From Candidatus Pedobacter colombiensis (lineage in GTDB: Bacteria > Bacteroidota > Bacteroidia > Sphingobacteriales > Sphingobacteriaceae): 64,000 nucleotides of DNA. The DNA is taken from contig CP119313.1 of the NCBI GenBank assembly GCA_029202485.1, forward strand, positions 2,232,001-2,296,000, written 5' to 3'. Position numbers and translations under genes: made by a program. Below, piece after piece: positions 1 to 9,050 of this stretch. How positions within the stretch are numbered: the stretch's first letter is position 1; every line of letters starts with the position of its first letter. The notes under the pieces were generated by a model. That model made no database searches, was not told where the DNA came from, and saw nothing but the letters and a program-made list of their open reading frames with translations.

Positions 1-1
1 C

Positions 2-1111
2 AACTTCATTGTCAGAGATTTAAAATTTGCAGAAGATAATTGTAGTGATGCGCCTCTTGAATTGGGACGGGCATCAAAATGGGCAGCCAAATCGTTGTTA
101 GCCAAAGTTTACCTAACTATGGCCGGTCCGTTTAGTAACAGAAATACAGAGTATTTGACCTTATCAGAAGCTAAACTAAAGGAAGTAGTTAACTCTAAGC
201 GCTTTAGCTTAGTGCCAAAAATCATTGATTACTTCGATATCAATAAAAAAGGAAGCTCTGAAATGATATATGACGAATGGCAAATAGGTGATGCTTCAGG
301 TGACATAGGTAGTTTTATGCATAGAAACGCATTGCCATCATCAATTTCAGATCCGGCAATAACCCAGTTAAAAACCGCAGGTTATAAAGCCTGGTCTCCA
401 ACTCCAGATCTATGGTCGAACTTTAAACCGCAGGACGACCGGCTAAAAATGTATTTCTCTTACTATATAAAGAAAAACAGTAACGGAACTTTTGGTATTC
501 AAAAATATAATGTACCCTATATTGCTAAATATGTAGATTCTACAACGGTAGCAAGGGATGCAAAAGCCAACAATTTACCCGTTTTACGCTATGCTGATGT
601 TTTGTTGATGTATGCAGAGGTACTTAATGAGCTTGGAACTACGAATAGTGAGGATGGAAACAAAAATCAGTATGACTATTTGAATATGGTCAGACAACGG
701 GCATTTTCAACCAGTCCAAGCACCGGAAAATATAACAACATGTCTTTCACTAAAATTCAGTTCAGAGATATAGTGATGTTGGAAAGACGACTGGAACTTG
801 CTCATGAAGGGCAACGCCTTTTTGATATGAAACGTACCGGAACTTTTATTTCAGGAATGACTGCCCTGGCCAACAATACCAAAGCACTGCTGGCGGGGTC
901 ACCTGTACCAACCTATTCAATTGCTTATCCTGCAGGTGTATATCCTAACCCAACCGGCAAAACGCCTTATCCTGCCGGCACAGTAGTATTTACTGCAGAT
1001 TTTCTTAAAAATACAAAAACAGTACCTCCGGCGGATTTTCAGTTTGTGATGCCTATTCCAGGCAACCAGATTCAGGTATTTGACATCGGACAAAATAAAG
1101 GGTACAATTAA
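2..1111 (+). CDS. RagB/SusD-family outer-membrane glycan-binding lipoprotein (5' truncated by window edge)
   Basis: SusD-family proteins sit on the cell surface and bind oligosaccharides for a partner SusC TonB-dependent transporter. The reading frame is already open at base 2, so the N-terminus, signal peptide and lipidated cysteine lie outside the window; about 369 residues remain. The seen part has the usual SusD features: GRASKWAAKSLLAKVYLTMAG in the TPR-like helical region, LPVLRYADVLLMYAEVLNE, and RDIVMLERRLELAHEGQR near the C-terminus. The SusC partner is expected just upstream. The gene is the first visible cistron of a long run reaching 22149, and its stop lies 31 bases before the next start. 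A TTG at base 62 is an internal Leu codon and not a start. The family is certain; the ligand cannot be read from the sequence. Confidence 0.93.
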   Translation, partial: NFIVRDLKFAEDNCSDAPLELGRASKWAAKSLLAKVYLTMAGPFSNRNTEYLTLSEAKLKEVVNSKRFSLVPKIIDYFDINKKGSSEMIYDEWQIGDASGDIGSFMHRNALPSSISDPAITQLKTAGYKAWSPTPDLWSNFKPQDDRLKMYFSYYIKKNSNGTFGIQKYNVPYIAKYVDSTTVARDAKANNLPVLRYADVLLMYAEVLNELGTTNSEDGNKNQYDYLNMVRQRAFSTSPSTGKYNNMSFTKIQFRDIVMLERRLELAHEGQRLFDMKRTGTFISGMTALANNTKALLAGSPVPTYSIAYPAGVYPNPTGKTPYPAGTVVFTADFLKNTKTVPPADFQFVMPIPGNQIQVFDIGQNKGYN

Positions 1112-1142
1112 CAGTTAACGGCATTTTATTCAAGATTCAAAT

Positions 1143-2138
1143 ATGAAAACGATAAAATATTTAATACTCATGACGACCATAATGGTAGTCTTTCTGCAAT
1201 GTAAAAAAAGCGACAAAGCGGTTAATACAGAAGATTGTAGTTCGCTGTCAAACGTCAATGTTGCACCACTTGCAGATCCATCAACAGTTATTCCAAGCGC
1301 TGATTGGTTGACGGTGACTGGGGCAACTTTCACCATGGGAACCTTTTCATCAACCAGAGACGATCTTAAGAAGTCGTTTATGCCCGACGAACTACCGGCC
1401 CATGATGTTACTGTAAACAGCTTTAAGATCAGTAAATATCAGGTAACCATGGGACAGTATTTAAAGTTCTGTGATGCTACAGGATGGCCTAGACCTGTAG
1501 AGCCCACATTTAAATGGGGCAAAACAGCAGATAGTTTGGCCAGACCCATCGTTAACGTTTCATGGTACGATGCAAATGCTTTTGCCAAGTGGGTAGGTGC
1601 ACGTCTGCCAACAGAAGCCGAATGGGAATTTGCGGCTCGCGGAGGTTCCTATATGCCAACTGCAAAATTAGATACATTTTATCTGAGTGGAGGACCTTAT
1701 GCATATTCTTCAGCAATAGAAAAAAGAGCAACTATAGGACTTAATGAGTTAGCGTGGTATAAAGATAACGCCGGTACTACCGGGCCTCAGAAAGTGGGGA
1801 CCAAAGAGTCCGGGGCTGTTATAAAAAATGACAATGCAGCATTATATACCACAATTAATGGTGTAAAAGTCTATAATAACGGAACAGCAGATAACCGTCT
1901 GGGTACGTTTGATATGATCGGTAATGTTTGGGAATGGTGCAGTGATTGGTATGGTAAAGATTATTATCAAAACTCAGTAAAGGATAACCCACTTGGTCCG
2001 GTGAGCGGTTCCACACGTGTAATACGCGGACAGGCCTGGAATACCTTTAAAGAATACTGCCGAATTGCAAACAGAGGTAGTTTTTCTCCATGCAGTAAGT
2101 ACGAATACGTAGGCTTTAGATTGGTAAAAGACAATTAA
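1143..2138 (+). CDS. Formylglycine-generating-enzyme-like (SUMF1/FGE fold) lipoprotein, probably non-catalytic
   Basis: A 331-residue protein with a lipoprotein signal (VVFLQC, Cys20) and one FGE-sulfatase domain over about residues 55-328. Typical family motifs are visible: FTMGTF, LPTEAEWEFAARGG, GNVWEWCSDWYG and RVIRGQAWN. True formylglycine-generating enzymes use two cysteines near the C-terminus in a GGSxxCxxxYC-type motif. Here the aligned stretch reads GQAWNTFKEYC, so only the second cysteine (near residue 305) is kept. No sulfatase gene lies in the visible operon. I infer a surface binding or structural role in this polysaccharide locus and not sulfatase activation. The stop overlaps the next start (TAATG). 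The fold call is strong; the loss of activity is an inference from the alignment by eye. Confidence 0.85.
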   Translation: MKTIKYLILMTTIMVVFLQCKKSDKAVNTEDCSSLSNVNVAPLADPSTVIPSADWLTVTGATFTMGTFSSTRDDLKKSFMPDELPAHDVTVNSFKISKYQVTMGQYLKFCDATGWPRPVEPTFKWGKTADSLARPIVNVSWYDANAFAKWVGARLPTEAEWEFAARGGSYMPTAKLDTFYLSGGPYAYSSAIEKRATIGLNELAWYKDNAGTTGPQKVGTKESGAVIKNDNAALYTTINGVKVYNNGTADNRLGTFDMIGNVWEWCSDWYGKDYYQNSVKDNPLGPVSGSTRVIRGQAWNTFKEYCRIANRGSFSPCSKYEYVGFRLVKDN

Positions 2139-4090
2139 TGAATCACATATCAAGACCCATCGGGGGCTTTCTGGCATTGCTGCTTTTCGTCAGCACAGGA
2201 ACTGTTACTGCCCAGTCTGTAGATAAAGCAGCAAGCTATAAGATTGCATCCGTAGATAGTAAAAGATGGATGGAAAGTCGTTATAAAGATGATGTAAAGA
2301 TAGAAATAGACCGGATAATTGATGCTGGTTTCAATACAGTATCGCTCGGGACTTTCAAATTCATGCCTATGTATTTTGTAGATTATACAGGGACTAAATA
2401 CCAGGATGCACAAGATATTCCCTTAGAAAAGGTAAGACAGAATGTAAGCGTACTGAGAGCGAATATGCAGTATGCAAAAAAGAAAGGCATAAAATGGATG
2501 ATATCAAGGTCTTACAGTCATTATATCCCCTATAAATTCTGGAAAGGCCGTGTAAATACCTTTAATCCCGAAGGTATTTACACACGATATCTTGAAAACG
2601 CACATCAGAATGATCTCTGGCAGGCTGCGCTTGCAGGAAAAGGTGATGTGATTGGTCATCAGCAATGGACAAATCCGGTTTATAAAGATTTCTTTATCAG
2701 CTCTACCATACAGATGATGAAAGCATTGCCCGAATTAGATGGATTTTTAAACGCATATGCCGAAGCAGCCTGGACCTTAAACGAAGATAAACTCAAAGAA
2801 AATCAGTGGAAAACATGGAAGGATTGCATCAATTATCCTGCAACGGACGAGAATTTTGTGGATTATGTAAATAACCTGCACCATATTTTGCAAGATGTAA
2901 GGGGTAAAAAATTCTTCCTGGGCATAAGGGATTGGTATGTTGACGCAAAAGTGCTGGCTAAGCTTGATTTTCCTTTAAATGAATGCGCAATAGTGGTAAA
3001 ATATGGAGGCTTTGACCAGCCCGTGGCAAATTATGCTCCCTGGGCAGACTCGTTAAAGGCAAAAGGCGTTCAGGTAATCCACGATATGCTTGTTTTTGAT
3101 GCAGAACATCCGCATCCATTGTATTGGTATGACCATGCCTTTATTACGAAACTGATTCAGAACATTTATCAATCTGGATTTGCGGGGATACAGTACCAGG
3201 ATTTCCAAATCAAGGGCGATGACGAACCAAATAATCCTATCCGCTTACTTACCCAGCAAACCGTAGGTACTGCACTCAAAGGAGAACGGTTTGAAAGAAG
3301 CAATGCTTTGATTTTTTTGAAAAAATACTACGGTAATGGAGCTGATGCACTGCTTAAAAGCATGGAACTTGTAACCAAAGCCCAGATAGAAAATATAAAA
3401 CTAAAACCAGCCTGGTTTTGGCAAGGGGATGGTTTAACTCCTGGTGGCTTAGGTACCGAGCGGTATTGGATGTTTATGGACAATCCGGATGCACCAAAAG
3501 GGATGTCCTTTATCCGCCAGGATATGGTTGGCGTAAAGGAATATACAGACGCCCTGATTGCGGGGAAAGCCGAATTATCAGCCGCTATGATTAGATGGAA
3601 AAAGAATAACAGAAAAACTCCATACGAGGCTATGGCTCAAATGGAACAAGATGCCAAACTTGCAGTAAGTGCTGCACTCGAAGGACAAAAACAAGCTCCA
3701 AAAAATGCTCCTCACTTGCAGGAGATTATTGCCAGTGCCGTTATTCACCAGCAACTGGTAAATCGCGATAATGCCTTTTTAAAATCAGCATTAGCATTTT
3801 ATATCAGTGGCGGCCAGTTTGATGGTAAGTATAATACTAATCAGAATCTTTTAAATACTGGAATTGATGAAAAGTCAGAATGTAAAGTACAACTGGAAAA
3901 AGAAATGTATTATGATTTATTGATCAGAGAGTTGTGTTTTAAGTATATGCCCAGAAGAAGAGCAGTTAGGGGCTCTAAACCTTACGATTTTACCCGACGG
4001 ATAGCAAGCATCATCGGACAACCCATTGCAGATACGGAAACTGTAGATCGTAAGGAATTAAATAGACTTATAACCATGATAGCGCAATGA
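2138..4090 (+). CDS. Secreted protein of unknown family, probable TIM-barrel glycoside hydrolase
   Basis: 650 residues with an N-terminal signal peptide ending near TVTAQ. I do not recognise a named family. Residues about 40-390 look like an alpha/beta barrel: alternating strands and helices such as IDAGFNTVSLGTF, KKKGIKWMISRSYS, LDGFLNAYAEAAW, KKFFLGIRDWYVD, GVQVIHDMLVFD and GFAGIQYQDFQI, with several Asp and Glu at strand ends, as in clan A or glucuronidase-like hydrolases. Residues about 420-650 look mainly helical. The start codon overlaps the previous stop and its own stop overlaps the following GH2 start (ATGA), so it is translated within the polysaccharide operon. Position and secretion make a glycosidase role likely. 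That is an inference and no catalytic residue can be assigned with confidence. Confidence 0.6.
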   Translation: MNHISRPIGGFLALLLFVSTGTVTAQSVDKAASYKIASVDSKRWMESRYKDDVKIEIDRIIDAGFNTVSLGTFKFMPMYFVDYTGTKYQDAQDIPLEKVRQNVSVLRANMQYAKKKGIKWMISRSYSHYIPYKFWKGRVNTFNPEGIYTRYLENAHQNDLWQAALAGKGDVIGHQQWTNPVYKDFFISSTIQMMKALPELDGFLNAYAEAAWTLNEDKLKENQWKTWKDCINYPATDENFVDYVNNLHHILQDVRGKKFFLGIRDWYVDAKVLAKLDFPLNECAIVVKYGGFDQPVANYAPWADSLKAKGVQVIHDMLVFDAEHPHPLYWYDHAFITKLIQNIYQSGFAGIQYQDFQIKGDDEPNNPIRLLTQQTVGTALKGERFERSNALIFLKKYYGNGADALLKSMELVTKAQIENIKLKPAWFWQGDGLTPGGLGTERYWMFMDNPDAPKGMSFIRQDMVGVKEYTDALIAGKAELSAAMIRWKKNNRKTPYEAMAQMEQDAKLAVSAALEGQKQAPKNAPHLQEIIASAVIHQQLVNRDNAFLKSALAFYISGGQFDGKYNTNQNLLNTGIDEKSECKVQLEKEMYYDLLIRELCFKYMPRRRAVRGSKPYDFTRRIASIIGQPIADTETVDRKELNRLITMIAQ

Positions 4091-7000
4091 GTATCAAAAA
4101 GCACTTTTTTTATTTCATAGCGATTAGCTTAATGGCTCCATTATGGATAAGGGCAGCCGAACCCCATTTTGTTCCGCCCATGGTACTTAATGGCAAATGG
4201 CAAATGGGTTTTTCCAGAAATTACACAGCTACAGTTGATGTACCAGGTATTGCTGCCGATCCTGCTCAAATGAATACTGAAAAGCTATGGTATAAGCGAA
4301 GAGTTGTCCTGCCACAAGGAGATTGGAAATATGCAACACTCGAATTGAAGGGAGCTAGATTTATGCCGGAGGTATATGTAAATGGTGTGAAGGTGAGCGC
4401 TGAAAATGGTGGAATGGCGCCGACTTTTCATTTATTGAAAAGTGGAGATGTTAAGCCCGGAAATACCCTTACTTTAGAAGTTGCCTTACAATCACTTAAA
4501 AATGTTCCGGTTACCGATGCTTCATTTATCCCGCCTGCCGACCAATGGCGATCTAATGTCTCCTCATGTCTTTGGGATGATGTGGTATTGCATTTTCACA
4601 ATAGTAAACGGATAGATCGCATTATTCCCTTTATTAATTATGAAAGGAAAAAAGCAGCCATACATTTTGACCTCACAGATTTTAAAGACAAGAAAAAGTC
4701 AAACTTAGCTAAAGTATCAGTATTAGATGAGGATAATAAAGTCTTGATAAGTAAAGTTGTAAGTATATCTGGTCAAAAAGATTCCATCCTTTTTAATTTT
4801 TCCGGTATTTTGAAAAGTTGGTCGCCGGATGAACCTAATTTATACCGGTTGAAATTGACGGTCTTAGAAGACGGTAAAATATCAGATCAGCAGATCATTC
4901 CTTTTGGTGTCAAATCATTCTCAATTAAGGATAAGCAGTTTTATCTGAATAATTCGCCCGCTAAATTGAGAGGTGGAACTGTCGTTTGGCATCGTTGGGT
5001 AAGATCGGCTGAAGGAACTGAACTTGGTTTTGACACCCTTTGGTTCAAGAAAAATATTGTACAAAGATTAAAAGATCACGGTGCAAATTATTTGCGCTTC
5101 CACCTTGGTAAACCTCCGGAACGCTTATTGGATTTATGCGATAAATATGGCTTGATGGTTCAATATGAATGGAGTTTTTTCCATGGTATGCCTGCGAGCA
5201 AGGAAAGTTTGTTGGAGCAATATAAAAACTGGTTAGATGTGGCAATGCGCCATCCTTCAGTAGTCTTGATACACCCATATAATGAAACAGAAGGCACACA
5301 ACTGGAGACAGTATGGGATGCGCTGGGCACGCTCTTAAAAGATTACCCTGCATTGGTCATGGAAGAAAGAGATGTGATTCATGTCCATAAGTATTGGTGG
5401 AGCTTATTTGAAAATTTGGGCCTGTACTACGACCATGCCAATCAGTTTGAAAAAGCAATTATAGTAGACGAATTTGGGGGCAATTATCTGGATGAAAAAG
5501 GTGCACTTGGGGGATACAAAGCCTTAAAGGAAAGCTGCCTAAGGTTTTTAGGAAGGGAGAACACAGTTTCAGAGCGATTAAGTTTTCATGCAGCTTCACA
5601 TGCTAAAGTCGCAGAATACTGGCGCCGTATAGGTGCTGCCGGATTTGCTCCTTTTTGTATGCTGAGTAGCTGGGAAGATGGAAATACCTGGTTTATGGAA
5701 AAACTAAAGGATGGAAAACCGAAACCAGTTTGGAATGAATTAACGGCTGCATTTTCTCCTCAATCTGTGAGCCTGGAACTTTGGGATAAAAACTTTAGTC
5801 CTTCACAAATGGTAAATGTTCCGGTGTATTTTTTTAATGATCAGAAAGATGCTGCTGAACTATCTGCGCAAATTAGTATCGAAGATCAGCAGGGGATAGT
5901 ATACCATAAAATCATAAAGGAAAAAGTATTGCCATATTCCAAAAAGGTAGTAAATGTTACACTTAACATGCCGGTAAATCCAGGGAATTATCAGGTAAAG
6001 GCTTCATTACTTCAGCTACCTAAAGGAGTTAAATATCCGGTAGTCTCAAGATGGCCTATTCAAGTTTACCAGGTATCAGTTCCAGCTGGATTGAAGAATG
6101 TGAAAGTATGGCTTCCTCAAGGTGAATCTGAGCTTCAGGCCTTTCTAAAAAAGCTCAACATTCAAACTTTGGAATCCAAGGCTACAGAATCGGCCGACCT
6201 TATTATTGCATCTCTGGAAAGTTGGAAAAAGATTGCTAATGGTGATCAACAGCTGAAAAATACATTTCAAAAGGCTATTGAAAGTGGGACTTCAATTGTA
6301 TTGTTGGATGTAGGAGATAGACAATTGGGACAAGGATATCCTTCAAAAACTGGCGAATTAGGTCCATTACAGGGTGTGGTAAGAATTACAGACCCTAAAG
6401 TGAACTCTTATTCCTTATTTAAAGGAATCTCGCTTAAGTTCACCGAGGCTGCAGAACCCGAAAGCCATATACACCCGGATAGAGACAACAATATGTTGTG
6501 GGAAAAGATTCCAAAAGAATATACCCGCATATGGAATGGTTTAAGAGGGGGATTAATTGTACCCGCTGCAGATATGGAGTTTCATGGTTTGAGTGCTAGT
6601 GCTTTCATTACGCAATGGCTAAGTAGGGGTGCTGATGAAAAGCAAATTATCACTGGACCATATTACGCCTATGAATTGCAGGGCTTTTATGAGTTTTCAT
6701 CAAAAGCGAATGATCTGGAGCTGCAAAAGAAACTAAAAGCCCGGGTTCAATTTTTGGTTGATGACGCACCAGCATTGGCAGGAGCTATCAATTTACAAAC
6801 ACCCATTGCAATAACTGATTTGAATAAAAATTACCTGGATTCTAAAAATGGAACTGCAGAGCGCTTTATTCCATTGTCAAATGCCGGCAAGAACCTTACC
6901 CGCGTGCCAATAGCATTAATTGGTTTTGGAGAGGGAAAAGGGAAATTGATTGTATCACAATTGCTTACAGCTGGTAGACTGGTAGCCGGATTTGGCGAAA

Positions 7001-7101
7001 AGGGATTGTATGGACTTAGGAAAGATGATGTTGCGGCGCAAATGGTGCTAAATATGATGAACCAGGTTTTAAATAAAGAACCGAGAGAAATAAAGAATTG
7101 A
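4087..7101 (+). CDS. Glycoside hydrolase family 2-type enzyme with long C-terminal extension
   Basis: 1004 residues with a signal peptide (about residues 1-23). The GH2 order is visible: a jelly-roll sugar-binding domain (about 30-180, LWYKRRVVLP, GARFMPEVYVNGV), an immunoglobulin-like sandwich (about 190-290, WSPDEPNLYRLKLTV) and a TIM barrel (about 290-590). HPSVVLIHPYNETEG holds the Asn-Glu pair expected for the acid/base, and IIVDEFGGNYL holds a Glu placed as the nucleophile. Beyond about residue 665 is a region with Rossmann-like strands (ADLIIASLESWKKI, GTSIVLLDVGD), as in GH2 enzymes with a GATase-like tail. Genes before and after overlap it by a few bases. Substrate is unknown; GH2 covers galactosidases, glucuronidases, mannosidases and arabinosidases. 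Family call is firm, specificity open. Confidence 0.82.
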   Translation: MSIKKHFFYFIAISLMAPLWIRAAEPHFVPPMVLNGKWQMGFSRNYTATVDVPGIAADPAQMNTEKLWYKRRVVLPQGDWKYATLELKGARFMPEVYVNGVKVSAENGGMAPTFHLLKSGDVKPGNTLTLEVALQSLKNVPVTDASFIPPADQWRSNVSSCLWDDVVLHFHNSKRIDRIIPFINYERKKAAIHFDLTDFKDKKKSNLAKVSVLDEDNKVLISKVVSISGQKDSILFNFSGILKSWSPDEPNLYRLKLTVLEDGKISDQQIIPFGVKSFSIKDKQFYLNNSPAKLRGGTVVWHRWVRSAEGTELGFDTLWFKKNIVQRLKDHGANYLRFHLGKPPERLLDLCDKYGLMVQYEWSFFHGMPASKESLLEQYKNWLDVAMRHPSVVLIHPYNETEGTQLETVWDALGTLLKDYPALVMEERDVIHVHKYWWSLFENLGLYYDHANQFEKAIIVDEFGGNYLDEKGALGGYKALKESCLRFLGRENTVSERLSFHAASHAKVAEYWRRIGAAGFAPFCMLSSWEDGNTWFMEKLKDGKPKPVWNELTAAFSPQSVSLELWDKNFSPSQMVNVPVYFFNDQKDAAELSAQISIEDQQGIVYHKIIKEKVLPYSKKVVNVTLNMPVNPGNYQVKASLLQLPKGVKYPVVSRWPIQVYQVSVPAGLKNVKVWLPQGESELQAFLKKLNIQTLESKATESADLIIASLESWKKIANGDQQLKNTFQKAIESGTSIVLLDVGDRQLGQGYPSKTGELGPLQGVVRITDPKVNSYSLFKGISLKFTEAAEPESHIHPDRDNNMLWEKIPKEYTRIWNGLRGGLIVPAADMEFHGLSASAFITQWLSRGADEKQIITGPYYAYELQGFYEFSSKANDLELQKKLKARVQFLVDDAPALAGAINLQTPIAITDLNKNYLDSKNGTAERFIPLSNAGKNLTRVPIALIGFGEGKGKLIVSQLLTAGRLVAGFGEKGLYGLRKDDVAAQMVLNMMNQVLNKEPREIKN

Positions 7102-9032
7102 TGACGAAGAATTTGATAAGTATGAAGCGACTTATTTTTGGAATATTTTTTTTATCCCTTATACTGGATGTGCGTGCTGATACCCGATTGATTAGCAAGC
7201 TGGATTTGTGGGATGTTTGGACCTATAATTACAATGCCTCTCATTGGATAGAGCAGGCTAACCTTAAGCCGGGTGTGCAGATGTATGGTGAGGTGCAGCG
7301 TATTAGCCTTATGCAGGTGCCAAAATACTTGCAAGGAGCCGATTGGATCCAGACTGCCTATGGTTCTAAAAGTTTTTCCGGCAATGTATTGGCAACCTTT
7401 AAATTGTTGGGAGATGCCGAAGTATACATTGCACACAGCCAAAATATACACTTGAAACCTTCCTGGTTAAAAGCTTATGAAAGTACAAACACACAGATTG
7501 AAAGTTCGACAAAAGAGAAGTTTAGTCTATACAAACGTACCTTTCACAAAGGAGAGGTGATTAACTTAGGGCCAAACGGTGCAACAGGTAATTCTATGTA
7601 CCTGGTTATTGTTAAAGGGATAGGAAAGGCTCCTACGCAGGCTGCAATTCAGGGTAAAGTTTTTGATGTACTAAAATATCAGGCAAAAGGAGACAATAAA
7701 ACCATTAACACGGTTGCTATTCAGCAAGCTATTGATGATTGCTCCACAGCAGGTGGAGGTTCAGTACTTATTCACGGTGGTATTTTTGTCACCGGTACTT
7801 TGGAACTTAAAGATCAGGTGACCTTATTTGTACAAGCTGGGAGTATTTTAAGGGCCTCGGCAAACAAGTCAGACTATCCAGAAAAGAAATGTAGCTTCAG
7901 GTATTTTCGGGCAAATGAGCATTTCCAGCTTATATATGCCGAAAAGAAAAACAATATCGGAATTACTGGCGGCGGCATCATTGATGGCTTCTCGCATGGT
8001 GATGGCTGGCCTTGGGCAGGAAAATCCAATGAATTTGAAAGGCCAAGGCTAATCAGAATGGTCGAATGCAGCAATGTCAAAATAAATGACATCAGCTTAA
8101 TTAGAAGTGCAAACTGGACACAACTATATGAAGGTTGTGATCATATTGCCATTAACGACGTCCGGGTAAGGGCTTATACCGGTCAGCATAATGAAGATGG
8201 TATTGACATCAGCAGTTGTAATGACGTAAAGATTAAAAACTTTTATGCCATTGCTGGCGATGATGTCATTTGTTTCAAAGCAATGTCGCAAAAACCTACT
8301 GAAAATGTGACTATAGACCAGGTAACCGCACGTTATGCAAATTGTCATGCTGTGAAAATAGGAACTGAAACACATGGAGCCGTCAGGAATATACACGTTA
8401 AAAATGTAGTCGCAAATGCACGATATGGTATTGCTATAGAGTCTGTTGATGGGTCTGACATAGATCATGTGACTTACGAAAACTTCTTGCTCACCAACTG
8501 TTCAACCCCATTGTTCATTCGTTTAGGAGATCGCGGAAGAACTTATGAAGGCGGCCCTTTAAAAGCACCTGTAGGCTCCATGCAAAATATTGTCATCCGT
8601 AATGTGAAAAATACAGATATAGGGTATGTAGAGGCACGAAATGGGCCGGGAGTAGGTTCTGCAATAGGTGGACTGCCCGACAAAAAAATTAAAAATTTAT
8701 TAATTGAAAATTGTGATTTTCTGTACTATGGGACTGTTCAGGATACCGCTTATGTATACCAGGATGTACCGGAAAATAGAGATAAATACCCCGAATTTAA
8801 TATTTATGGAACTTGTCCTGCCTATGGTTTATATGCAAGACATGTCGATAACTTAATCCTTAAAAATGTAAAAATTAGTGCTAAAAACTTAGACGTAAGG
8901 CCTGCAATTGTATTGGACGACGTAGCACATTATGTGCTGCATGATCTGAATTGCGAGCAATTCCCAATGACGGTTCCTTCCGTTATCTGGCATAAGCAAG
9001 TGGGCATATTAAAATCGAATACCTCAAATTAA
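7101..9032 (+). CDS. GH28-like right-handed beta-helix protein (polygalacturonase family)
   Basis: About 643 residues. The ATG at 7101 overlaps the previous stop (TGATG); an ATG at 7122, just before a clear signal peptide (MKRLIFGIFFLSLIL), is an alternative start. The first 190 residues are a poorly characterised N-terminal region, then a pectate-lyase-type beta-helix starts (AIQQAIDDCSTAGGGSVLIHGG). GH28 catalytic signatures are recognisable: NEDGIDI for NTDG, AGDDVICFK for the Asp-Asp pair, and NCHAVKIGTET where the GHG histidine is kept. The substrate-binding RIK motif is replaced by AIE. Members hydrolyse galacturonan or related pectic backbones after export. It is the only one of the four GH28-like proteins here that keeps the histidine, so it is the best candidate for true polygalacturonase-type hydrolysis. 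Confidence 0.83.
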   Translation: MTKNLISMKRLIFGIFFLSLILDVRADTRLISKLDLWDVWTYNYNASHWIEQANLKPGVQMYGEVQRISLMQVPKYLQGADWIQTAYGSKSFSGNVLATFKLLGDAEVYIAHSQNIHLKPSWLKAYESTNTQIESSTKEKFSLYKRTFHKGEVINLGPNGATGNSMYLVIVKGIGKAPTQAAIQGKVFDVLKYQAKGDNKTINTVAIQQAIDDCSTAGGGSVLIHGGIFVTGTLELKDQVTLFVQAGSILRASANKSDYPEKKCSFRYFRANEHFQLIYAEKKNNIGITGGGIIDGFSHGDGWPWAGKSNEFERPRLIRMVECSNVKINDISLIRSANWTQLYEGCDHIAINDVRVRAYTGQHNEDGIDISSCNDVKIKNFYAIAGDDVICFKAMSQKPTENVTIDQVTARYANCHAVKIGTETHGAVRNIHVKNVVANARYGIAIESVDGSDIDHVTYENFLLTNCSTPLFIRLGDRGRTYEGGPLKAPVGSMQNIVIRNVKNTDIGYVEARNGPGVGSAIGGLPDKKIKNLLIENCDFLYYGTVQDTAYVYQDVPENRDKYPEFNIYGTCPAYGLYARHVDNLILKNVKISAKNLDVRPAIVLDDVAHYVLHDLNCEQFPMTVPSVIWHKQVGILKSNTSN

Positions 9033-9050
9033 TTTAAATCATTAAGACCA

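Noticed and set aside
62..64. TTG as start of the first gene
   Set aside because: The same frame is open to base 2 and continues the SusD sequence upstream, so the TTG codes for an internal Leu.
7098..7100. TTG start for the GH28-like gene at 7101
   Set aside because: An ATG follows immediately and overlaps the previous stop in the usual way; a second ATG stands before the signal peptide.
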